From Mariprofundaceae bacterium (GTDB taxonomy: Bacteria; Pseudomonadota; Zetaproteobacteria; Mariprofundales; Mariprofundaceae): DNA of 10,383 bases. Location of the stretch: NCBI GenBank assembly GCA_027035825.1, contig JALVTX010000072.1, forward strand, positions 1 through 10,383, given 5' to 3'. Position 1 is the first letter of the stretch. Each line of letters opens with the position of its first letter. Shown one piece after another: positions 1 through 5,389 of this stretch. Below the pieces are notes generated by a model, which made no database searches, was not told the origin of the DNA, and saw only the letters and a list, made by a program, of their open reading frames with translations. A program made the translations under genes and the position numbers.

Positions 1-386
1 CCCTCGAGGTTGCGCGTGACGGCGCCGATGGGCCGCACGTCGCACAGCCCCACTTGCCGCGCCCGCTCGACGACCTGGCGGACGACGCCGGCATGGTCGA
101 GCCGGGGATGCGTGTTCGGCATGCAGCACATGGTGGTGACGCCGCCCGCCGCCGCCGCGCGCGAGCCGGATTCGATGTCCTCCTTCCATTCCTCGCCGGG
201 CTCGCGCAGGTGCACGTGCATGTCCACCAGCCCCGGGCAGACGATGAGACCGCCGGCCTCCAGCGTTTCGTCCGCCGGGCCCGAGAGCGCGGCCACGATG
301 CGGCCATCCTCGATGAACAGGTCGGCGACCTCGTCCCGGCCGGAGGCCGGATCCACGATGCGCCCGCCGCGAATGTGCAGCCTCAT
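1..386 (-). CDS. pyrC: Dihydroorotase, class I (N-terminal fragment, runs off the window)
   Basis: Catalyses the third step of de novo pyrimidine synthesis, closing N-carbamoyl-aspartate to dihydroorotate, in the cytoplasm. Only the first 128 codons are present; the gene continues beyond base 1. The product begins MRLHIRGGRIVDPASGRDE, typical of the small beta domain of cyclic amidohydrolases. It reaches the metal-binding strand DMHVHLREPG at residues 55-64, with His57 and His59 as the zinc ligands and Arg61 as the substrate-contacting Arg. TTMCCMPNT at 84-92 is the next conserved block. The ATG at 386 overlaps the pyrB stop (ATGA) and is preceded by the purine-rich GGGGGAGGAGGC. The homologue at this locus in pseudomonads (PyrC', also called PyrX) is inactive because it lacks zinc ligands. 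Here the HxH pair is intact, so I infer an active enzyme, although the later ligands are outside the window. Confidence 0.93.
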   Translation of the reverse strand, partial: MRLHIRGGRIVDPASGRDEVADLFIEDGRIVAALSGPADETLEAGGLIVCPGLVDMHVHLREPGEEWKEDIESGSRAAAAGGVTTMCCMPNTHPRLDHAGVVRQVVERARQVGLCDVRPIGAVTRNLE

Positions 387-1318
387 GCCTCCTCCCCCTC
401 GCCGCCGCACAGCGCGGTCAGCACCGCCATGCGCACGGCCACGCCGCTTTCCACCTGGTCGAGGATGCGGGCGCGGGCCGAGTCGGCCACGTCGGTGGCG
501 ATTTCAACACCGCGGTTCATCGGCCCCGGATGCATGACCACCGCGTGCTCCGGCGCGGCCGCCAGCCGCGCGGCGTTCAGCCCGTAGGCCTCGTGATATT
601 CGCGGATGGACGGAAACGCGCAGGCGTCCGCCAGCCGCTCGGACTGGATGCGCAGCATGTAGAGCACGTCGCTGCCCGGAATGGCGGCGTCGAAGTCGTG
701 GAACACCTCGCAGCCGTAGCGCTCGATATCGGCCGGCAGCAGGGTCTTCGGCGCGACAAGCCGCACCGCGTAGCCCAGCTTGCCGGCGGCGATCAGGTGC
801 GAGCGGGCCACGCGCGAGTGGGCGATGTCGCCGACAATGGTGATGGTCTTGCCGCGCCAGCCGCCGGCCCGGGTCTTCAGCGTCAACAGGTCGGTCAGCA
901 CCTGCGTCGGGTGCTCGTGCGCCCCGTCGCCGGCATTGACGATGGCCGTCCCGGGCAGGAAATCGGCCAGAAGTTCGCAACAGCCGGCGATGGAATGGCG
1001 GATGACCAGCACGTGCGGGCGCATTGCGGCCAGCGTCTGCGCCGTGTCCAGGAGCGATTCACCCTTCTTCACCGCCGAGGCCTGGGCGGAGATGTTGATG
1101 ACGTCGGCCGACAGCCGCTTGCCGGCGATCTCGAAGCTGGTGCGCGTGCGCGTCGAGTTCTCGAAGAACAGGTTGATGATGGTCTTGCCGCGCAGCGTCG
1201 GCGCCTTGCGAACGGGCCGGCGCGAGAGCTCCAGGAAGGATTCGCCGAGATCGACCAGATACTCGATCTGCCCGGGCGCGAGCGGCCCGATGCCGAACAG
1301 GTGCCTGAGCGCCTTCAT
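383..1318 (-). CDS. pyrB: Aspartate carbamoyltransferase catalytic subunit
   Basis: Transfers the carbamoyl group from carbamoyl phosphate to aspartate, the committed step of pyrimidine synthesis. The 311-aa product is full length for the family. The carbamoyl-phosphate loop is STRTRTSFE at 55-63, the SAVKKGES loop with Lys84/Lys85 is at 81-88, DGAHEHPTQ is at 131-139, and the aspartate-domain motif HPGPMNRG is at 263-270. The N-terminus is short and close to the Bacillus type. The roughly 20-residue extension that carries nucleotide regulation in pseudomonad PyrB is absent. No pyrI regulatory-chain gene is visible. It overlaps pyrR by 4 bases at its start (ATG 1318) and pyrC by 4 bases at its end, so translation is probably coupled. 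PyrB and PyrC made in series may assemble together, as in the Aquifex ATCase-DHOase complex; this is an inference. Confidence 0.97.
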   Translation of the reverse strand: MKALRHLFGIGPLAPGQIEYLVDLGESFLELSRRPVRKAPTLRGKTIINLFFENSTRTRTSFEIAGKRLSADVINISAQASAVKKGESLLDTAQTLAAMRPHVLVIRHSIAGCCELLADFLPGTAIVNAGDGAHEHPTQVLTDLLTLKTRAGGWRGKTITIVGDIAHSRVARSHLIAAGKLGYAVRLVAPKTLLPADIERYGCEVFHDFDAAIPGSDVLYMLRIQSERLADACAFPSIREYHEAYGLNAARLAAAPEHAVVMHPGPMNRGVEIATDVADSARARILDQVESGVAVRMAVLTALCGGEGEEA

Positions 1319-1839
1319 CGCCGCACCCGGCGCAGCTCGATGCGCCAGGCCCCGTCGCGCACCAGTTTCAGGGATTCATCGGGCCGGGCCTCGTGACGGA
1401 GGCCGGCGACATCCGCCGCGATGGGCAACTCGCGCCCGCCGCGGTCGAGCAGCACGGCCAGCCTCACCCGCGCCGGGCGCCCGTAGTCGAAGATCTCGCC
1501 CAAGGCCGCGCGCACCGTTCGGCCGGTATAGAGCACGTCGTCCACCAGCCAGATGTCGCGGCCGCCGACGTCGAACGGAAGGTGGCTGGGGCGCACCTCG
1601 GGGTTGGGGCCGATGGTGTCGAGGTCGTCGCGGTAGAAACTGATGTCCAGGTCGCCGCGCGCCGCCGCCAGCCCGCGCGTCGCCAGCCGCTCCATCAGTT
1701 CGTCGGCGACGGCCGAGCCGCCGCGCCGGATGCCGATGATGTTCAACGGTTCCGATGCGCGGGCGTCGCGGGCCATTGTTTCGGCCATGGCGTCCAGCGC
1801 GCCGGCGATGGCCCCCGCGTCGAACAGGGTTTCAGCCAC
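1315..1839 (-). CDS. pyrR: PyrR: pyrimidine operon regulator / uracil phosphoribosyltransferase
   Basis: A type I phosphoribosyltransferase-fold protein that in Gram-positive bacteria binds pyr mRNA and also makes UMP from uracil and PRPP. The 174-aa product has the PRPP-binding motif IWLVDDVLYTGRT at 96-108 (Asp100, Asp101). The early strand NIIGIRRGG is at 33-41, with LDISFYRDDL at 64-73 and the C-terminal strand WRIELRRV. Translation starts at a GTG (1839), eight bases inside ruvX. The choice is supported by GGAG seven bases upstream and by the family's N-terminus; a downstream in-frame ATG would remove the first helix. It heads the pyrR-pyrB-pyrC part of the operon. No antiterminator/terminator pair can fit between it and ruvX, so classical attenuation directly upstream of pyrR is not supported. 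Its role here may be mainly enzymatic or may involve a distant site. Confidence 0.95.
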   Translation of the reverse strand: MAETLFDAGAIAGALDAMAETMARDARASEPLNIIGIRRGGSAVADELMERLATRGLAAARGDLDISFYRDDLDTIGPNPEVRPSHLPFDVGGRDIWLVDDVLYTGRTVRAALGEIFDYGRPARVRLAVLLDRGGRELPIAADVAGLRHEARPDESLKLVRDGAWRIELRRVRR

Positions 1840-2368
1840 GCGCCAGCTCCGGGTGCGCGGCCAGAAAATCCTCCAGGATCACCGCCGCCGCCGTCTGGTC
1901 GATGCGTTCGCGCACCTTCTTCTCGGAAAGCCCCTGCGCGAACAGCCGTTCCCGCGCCGTCCAGGTGGACAGCCGCTCGTCCTGGAAGACGATAGGCAGC
2001 TTCGTGTGTTCGGCCAGCGTCCGGGCCGCGGCCCGTGCATCCCCGGCTTGCGCGCCTTCGCTGCCGTCCATGTTGCGGGGCAGGCCGATGACGATGCCCC
2101 CGCAGCCGTATTCCTCGGCCAGCTTCAGGGCTTGCAGGGGCCACTGGCGGTCGTTGCGGAACAGGCGGGCCACACCGCGGCAGCCCAGGCCCAGCCGGTC
2201 GCAGACGGCCACGCCGATGCGCTTGCCGCCGATGTCCAGCGCCAGCAGCGGCAGGGCCGGTTCGGACGAGGATGTGTGGGATGATGGGTTCAGGGAGGAA
2301 ACCTGCGCGGGATTCTTCGACTCGCGTTCCGGCGAAGAATCAGTAGTTGAGCAGGATGCGACTGTCAT
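1832..2368 (-). CDS. ruvX: RuvX/YqgF RNase H-fold nuclease with Ser-rich N-terminal extension
   Basis: YqgF/RuvX proteins are RNase H-fold nucleases, proposed to act in 16S rRNA 5'-end maturation and as Holliday-junction resolvases. The core is complete: ALDIGGKRIGVAV at 43-55 (Asp45), VIGLPRNMDGSEG at 93-105, DERLST at 130-135 and DQTAAAVILEDFL at 157-169 (Asp157). The family is usually about 135-150 aa and starts just before the first beta strand. Here the product is 178 aa because the only conventional start codons are ATG 2368 and TTG 2371, both within the upstream reductase gene. Residues 1-39 are therefore an extra tail rich in Ser, Thr and Pro, partly encoded by an inverted repeat. A non-canonical CTG start at 2293 would give a shorter protein of about 153 aa, but no Shine-Dalgarno supports it. 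The function call is secure; the start is uncertain. Confidence 0.9.
   Translation of the reverse strand: MTVASCSTTDSSPERESKNPAQVSSLNPSSHTSSSEPALPLLALDIGGKRIGVAVCDRLGLGCRGVARLFRNDRQWPLQALKLAEEYGCGGIVIGLPRNMDGSEGAQAGDARAAARTLAEHTKLPIVFQDERLSTWTARERLFAQGLSEKKVRERIDQTAAAVILEDFLAAHPELARG
2311..2341. repeat. Perfect 9-bp inverted repeat spanning the reductase stop codon
   Basis: The arms GATTCTTCG (2311-2319) and CGAAGAATC (2333-2341) are exact reverse complements separated by 13 bases. On the minus strand the hairpin begins inside the TGA of the reductase gene and lies wholly within the N-terminal extension of ruvX. No T-run follows, so it is not a standard terminator. It could slow ribosomes or restrain ruvX translation at the junction, or be the trace of a small insertion. 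Confidence 0.6.
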
Positions 2369-3038
2369 CAAAACCGAAAGTGTGCAGCGTTTCGCGGCAG
2401 GCGTCCACCATGGCGTTCATGCCGGCCAGGCAGGCCACCGCGTTGTCGCCGCTGGGGGCGTCGGCCCGCAACGCGTCCTGGACGTAGCCGATGGGGCCGT
2501 CCCAGTCCTCCGTGCCGGACTTCACCGACACGCTGACCGTGATGCCGTGCTCGGCCAGCGACTCCAGCTCGTCGGTCAGCAGGCGGTGGCAGGGGGTGAG
2601 AAAGCCGGCGTAGATGCCAATGCGGCCGAAATCCTGGCGGTGGCCGAGAATGTCCCGCCAGACGCTGCGCAGGGGCGCGATGCCCGTGCCGACGCCGATG
2701 AGATAGACGTCCGCGCCGCGATAGGGGGCGAGGTCGAAGCCCTTGCCCATCGGCCCGTCCACCTCCACCGCCGCGCCCGGCTCCATCCCGGCCAGCAGGC
2801 TGGCGATGCCCGGCCGCTGCTTGATGACGAATTCGTAGCAGTCGCGCCGCCCCGGCTCCGAGGCGATGGCGAAATAGCCCGGCATCGGCTCCTTCAGCCC
2901 CGGCAGGCCGAGCCGCACCACCTGCCCGGCCACGAAGGGCCGCAGGCTCTCGCCATGCCACGGTTCCAGGTCCAGCTTGACGACCACGTCGTCGCATTCC
3001 GGGCTGCTCAGGCGCACGGAATCTTTGACGCGCATCAT
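2340..3038 (-). CDS. FAD/NAD(P)-binding oxidoreductase, ferredoxin-NADP reductase-like
   Basis: A compact 232-aa flavin reductase of the FNR superfamily, predicted cytoplasmic and without iron-sulfur cysteines. The N-terminal barrel (about 1-105) carries the flavin motif GYFAIAS at 54-60 where FNR proteins usually have RxYS; related FAIAS forms occur in the pKIWI502-like subgroup. DGPMGKGF is at 94-101. The nucleotide-binding domain starts with VYLIGVGTGIAPLRS at 111-125, followed by IYAGFLTP at 142-149 and the closing block CLAGMNAMVD at 203-212. The ATG pair at 3038/3035 is chosen as the start because the domain begins there. Upstream in-frame starts (ATG 3119, TTG 3146) add only a low-complexity Pro-rich tail and run towards prmA. 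No Shine-Dalgarno is evident. It leads the ruvX-pyrR-pyrB-pyrC operon and overlaps ruvX by 29 bases. The electron partner is unknown. PyrK, the dihydroorotate dehydrogenase subunit, is a related fold but needs a 2Fe-2S Cys cluster that is absent here. Confidence 0.8.
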   Translation of the reverse strand: MMRVKDSVRLSSPECDDVVVKLDLEPWHGESLRPFVAGQVVRLGLPGLKEPMPGYFAIASEPGRRDCYEFVIKQRPGIASLLAGMEPGAAVEVDGPMGKGFDLAPYRGADVYLIGVGTGIAPLRSVWRDILGHRQDFGRIGIYAGFLTPCHRLLTDELESLAEHGITVSVSVKSGTEDWDGPIGYVQDALRADAPSGDNAVACLAGMNAMVDACRETLHTFGFDDSRILLNY

Positions 3039-3140
3039 GTATGGGGAAGAATGTTGCAATCCATCGTCCTCTGCTGACCGGGGCTCAAGCGCCGGGCCGG
3101 GGCCGGGCGGAAGCGACATTGCAGCGGAGAGGAGCGCAAG
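3039..3140. other. Divergent intergenic gap between the reductase operon and prmA
   Basis: These 102 bases must hold the promoters for prmA (plus) and for the reductase-pyr operon (minus). I found no convincing -35/-10 pair on either strand and no PyrR-type binding loop. The prmA side ends in GAGAGGAG six bases before ATG 3141, a good ribosome binding site. The minus side has none before ATG 3038. Confidence 0.5.
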
Positions 3141-4016
3141 ATGCAAGACGGGATTTCATCCGACGCCTGGCTGGAGCTGAGGCTGCCGGCGGATGCGGTG
3201 GACGAGGAGGCGTTCGCGCGCCTGTGCGAGAGCCTGGGCGCGGCGGGCCGGGCGCTGGAGACGCGGGCGAAGACCGGCGATGCCGAGCAGGTGGCCTGGT
3301 TCCCATTGAGCGCACAATCGGGCGCGGACGAGCAGGCCGCGCGGGCGCGCATCGCGGCGGCCGTGGCGCTGGCGGGGGTGGATGCGTCCGCCATGCGCCT
3401 GAAGCGGCTCCAGGATGACTGGGCCACGGCCTGGCAGCAGGACTGGAAGGCGATGCCGGTGGGCGAGCGCCTGTGGGTGCGGCCGTCGTTTTGCGAGCCC
3501 GCGCCCGCGGGGCGGCTGGACATTGTGCTGGAGCCGGGCATGGCCTTCGGCACCGGCTCCCATCCCACGACCCGCCTGTGCCTGGAAGCCATCGAGCGCA
3601 TCTGCGCGGGGCCGAATCCGCCCCGAACGATGCTCGACATGGGCGCGGGTTCCGGGATTCTGGCCATCGCCGCCGCCCGGCTGGGGGTGCGGCGCGTGCT
3701 GGCCGTGGACAATGACCCGGACGCGGTGGACGCCTGTCGCGCCAACGCGGCGGCCAATGGGGTTCGCGTGGATTGTCGGCTGGGCGATGCGCCGCCGGCC
3801 GGGACGTTCGATCTGGTGGTGGCGAACATCCTTGCCGGTCCGCTGGCGGACATGGCGCCGGCGCTGGCCGCCGCCACGGGACGGCGCCTGGCGCTCTCCG
3901 GCATCCTGGCCGATCAGGCGGGGCGCGTCATCGCGGCTTACGAGCGCGAGGGGCTTTCATGCCGGCGCACCGAGCGCATGGAAGACTGGGTGTGCCTGGA
4001 GATGGAGAGAGCGTAA
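3141..4016 (+). CDS. prmA: Ribosomal protein L11 methyltransferase
   Basis: SAM-dependent trimethylation of ribosomal protein L11 in the cytoplasm. The 291-aa product matches the family length (E. coli 293). The N-terminal L11-recognition domain occupies about 1-95, with DDWATAWQQDWKAMPVGERLWVRPS at 92-116 leading into the catalytic domain. The signature EPGMAFGTGSHPTT is at 131-144; the first residue is usually Asp. SAM motif I, LDMGAGSGILAIAA, is at 165-178. AVDNDPDAV is at 188-196, and VVANILAGPL at 226-235 is the NIL motif. The ATG at 3141 has a strong Shine-Dalgarno (GAGAGGAG). It is the only plus-strand gene here, divergent from the reductase operon and convergent with coaD. It is not in the accBC neighbourhood where prmA often lies. 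Confidence 0.96.
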   Translation: MQDGISSDAWLELRLPADAVDEEAFARLCESLGAAGRALETRAKTGDAEQVAWFPLSAQSGADEQAARARIAAAVALAGVDASAMRLKRLQDDWATAWQQDWKAMPVGERLWVRPSFCEPAPAGRLDIVLEPGMAFGTGSHPTTRLCLEAIERICAGPNPPRTMLDMGAGSGILAIAAARLGVRRVLAVDNDPDAVDACRANAAANGVRVDCRLGDAPPAGTFDLVVANILAGPLADMAPALAAATGRRLALSGILADQAGRVIAAYEREGLSCRRTERMEDWVCLEMERA

Positions 4017-4064
4017 ACCGGGAGGGCGAAGGGGCTCGTGCGAAGAAAGGTCAGGCGTTCCCTT
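4017..4064. other. Short spacer after prmA
   Basis: This spacer separates the prmA stop from the left end of the inverted-repeat element. I see no hairpin with a T-run here, so prmA has no obvious intrinsic terminator before the element. The palindromic element that follows may serve this role. Confidence 0.5.
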
Positions 4065-4095
4065 GGGCATCTCTGAATAATCCGGCATGGCCGCG
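4065..4095 (+). repeat. Left terminal inverted repeat of the element
   Basis: Starts GGGCATCTCTGAATAATCC and continues to GGCCGCG. It differs from the right copy at three positions plus one missing base. The base just outside is T on both sides (TT|GGGC and GCCC|TT). Confidence 0.75.
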
Positions 4096-4305
4096 ACAGC
4101 GCCCTTGCGGGATGGGATGCAAGGCGCGAGGCGCAGCGCATGGTGGTTCCATGTGCAAGCCGAGCAACGCCGCAGGCCGCACGCAAGGCCCTGTCCCGAA
4201 GGGTTGCGCACCAATCGCGCCCTCGCGGCGTCAGGCTCCTTGGCATCGTGGCCACAGCCACGACCGGCGTCGCCTTCCTTGCGATCATCGCGATTGGATG
4301 CGCAA

Positions 4306-4337
4306 CGCGGCCTATGGCGAATTATCCAGAGATGCCC
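4306..4337 (-). repeat. Right terminal inverted repeat of the element, overlapping the coaD 3' end
   Basis: On the minus strand it reads GGGCATCTCTGGATAATTC and continues to GGCCGCG. Its outer 16 bases are read in the coaD frame as Gly-Ile-Ser-Gly-stop, with the first G completing the preceding Lys codon. The repeat therefore supplies the coaD terminator codon. Confidence 0.75.
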
Positions 4338-4813
4338 TTGAGCAGGCTGTTGACGTGCGGCAGCGCCGCCTCGGGCACGAGGCCGGACACGTCGCCGCCC
4401 ATCGAGGCGATCTCGCGGATGAAACGCGAGGAGACGAACGTGTAGTCCTCGCGCGCCATCACGAACACCGTTTCCACGTTCTCGTCCAGCCGCCGGTTCA
4501 TCGTCGCCATCTGGAACTCGTACTCGAAATCGGAGGCCGCGCGCAAGCCGCGCAGGATGGCGTGCGCGCCCTGATCGCGGGCCAGGTCCACCAACAGGCC
4601 CGAGAAGGCCACCGCCTGCACGCGCGGCTCGTCCGCGAAGGTGTCGCGGGCCATCGCCAGCCGTGCCTCTAGCGGAAAGGTCGGCCCCTTGTTCGGGTTC
4701 TCGGCCACGCCGATGACCACGCGGTCGAATAGCTTGAGACCGCGCTGGATTACGTCCACGTGCCCCAGCGTGATGGGGTCGAAGGTTCCGGGATAGATGG
4801 CGATTCTCGTCAC
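4322..4813 (-). CDS. coaD: Phosphopantetheine adenylyltransferase
   Basis: Adenylates 4'-phosphopantetheine to dephospho-CoA, the penultimate step of coenzyme A synthesis, in the cytoplasm. The 163-aa product has the nucleotidyltransferase motif YPGTFDPITLGH at 7-18, with TLGH as the HxGH-type signature. ILRGLRAASDFEYEFQMATMNRRL lies at 86-109. YTFVSSRFIREIASMGGDVS at 124-143 includes the SSR block and is fully conserved. The start is GTG 4813, overlapping the rsmD stop by four bases (GTGA), with GGGAG five bases upstream. The last four residues (GISG) and the TAA stop are encoded by the terminal repeat of the adjacent element. The natural end of the protein was therefore probably replaced, without touching the catalytic core and with normal overall length. 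Confidence 0.97.
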   Translation of the reverse strand: MTRIAIYPGTFDPITLGHVDVIQRGLKLFDRVVIGVAENPNKGPTFPLEARLAMARDTFADEPRVQAVAFSGLLVDLARDQGAHAILRGLRAASDFEYEFQMATMNRRLDENVETVFVMAREDYTFVSSRFIREIASMGGDVSGLVPEAALPHVNSLLKGISG

Positions 4814-5367
4814 GCGGGCTCCCTGGCGTCGTCGTTCGTTCGCCGCAGGAAATGCAGGCAGGTGTCACCATAGCGCCGGGAGCGCGTCGCCGTCCAGCCC
4901 GCGGGCCAGGCGGGCGTGATGCGCGCCGATTCCTCGATGACCAGGATATCGCAGCCGATGCCGTGTTCGTCCAGCCAAGCCGGCAGGCGCTCGGCCAGCC
5001 CCGTGGCATAGGGCGGATCGGCGAACACGACGTCCACCTGACGGCCGGCCAGCCGGCCCAGGGCCGCGTGCGCCTGCCCCTGGATGATGCGCCAGGCGCC
5101 CTCCAGTCCCCATTCGCGGCGGATGGCGCGCATCGCGCGCACGGCCGCATGAGCGGCGTCCACGGAAATCACCTCCCGCGCGCCGCGCGAGATGGCCTCC
5201 AGCGACATGACGCCGGAGCCCGCGAACACGTCCAGTATCGTCCGGCCTTCCATGCCGCCCAGCATGTTGAACAGCGCCTCGCGCACGCGCGATGGCGTGG
5301 GGCGGATGCCGGCCGCGGCCGGCGACGGAATGCGTCGGCCGCGCAGGCGACCGCCGGTGATGCGCAT
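4810..5367 (-). CDS. rsmD: 16S rRNA (guanine(966)-N(2))-methyltransferase
   Basis: Methylates G966 of 16S rRNA using SAM during small-subunit assembly. The 185-aa product has the family opening MRITGGRLRGRRI, followed by IRPTPSRVREALFNML at 21-36. SAM motif I, LDVFAGSGVMSLEAISRGA, is at 45-63. VISVD at 66-70 ends the next strand, and the catalytic DPPY at 117-120 is intact. The start ATG 5367 lies 22 bases after the response-regulator stop, without a clear Shine-Dalgarno. The end overlaps coaD by four bases. rsmD-coaD is a widely conserved pair, and M16 peptidase genes upstream of it are known in other Pseudomonadota. Confidence 0.96.
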   Translation of the reverse strand: MRITGGRLRGRRIPSPAAAGIRPTPSRVREALFNMLGGMEGRTILDVFAGSGVMSLEAISRGAREVISVDAAHAAVRAMRAIRREWGLEGAWRIIQGQAHAALGRLAGRQVDVVFADPPYATGLAERLPAWLDEHGIGCDILVIEESARITPAWPAGWTATRSRRYGDTCLHFLRRTNDDAREPA

Positions 5368-5389
5368 CAGGCGGCGAGCGGCGGGCGAC

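Larger units (their letters stand above)
4065..4337. mobile_element. MITE-like non-coding element with terminal inverted repeats
   Basis: A 273-bp stretch bounded by GGGCATCTCTG at its left end and, reading the other strand, GGGCATCTCTG at its right end. The repeats 4065-4095 and 4306-4337 match over 28 of 31 positions with one single-base gap. Weaker inverted similarity extends further inwards, to about 4130 and 4268, so the whole may fold as a long imperfect palindrome. Two internal hairpins are visible: GCGCATGG/CCATGTGC (4136-4156) and GTGGC/GCCAC (4248-4261). No transposase or convincing open frame is present, so it would have to be mobilised in trans. TT flanks both ends, but two bases are too short to count as a target duplication. 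It sits between convergent prmA and coaD and reaches into the coaD 3' end. I cannot name the family. Non-autonomous insertion is my inference; a bidirectional terminator or other repeat class is the alternative. Confidence 0.7.

Noticed and set aside
1755..3077. Plus-strand open frame (440 codons) across pyrR, ruvX and the reductase
   Set aside because: It is antisense to three recognised genes and has no recognisable domain.
3039..3146. Earlier starts (ATG 3119 or TTG 3146) for the flavin reductase
   Set aside because: They add a low-complexity Pro/Ser-rich segment outside the fold and intrude on or overlap the prmA start region.
4140..4321. Short open frames inside the inverted-repeat element, e.g. 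a hydrophobic run reading LLGIVATATTGVAFLAIIAIG
   Set aside because: They have no ribosome binding site or good start and their sequence follows the repeat structure. Treated as chance frames in the element.
4063..4339. TT on both sides of the element as a target-site duplication
   Set aside because: Two bases match too easily by chance, and the next bases outward do not match.
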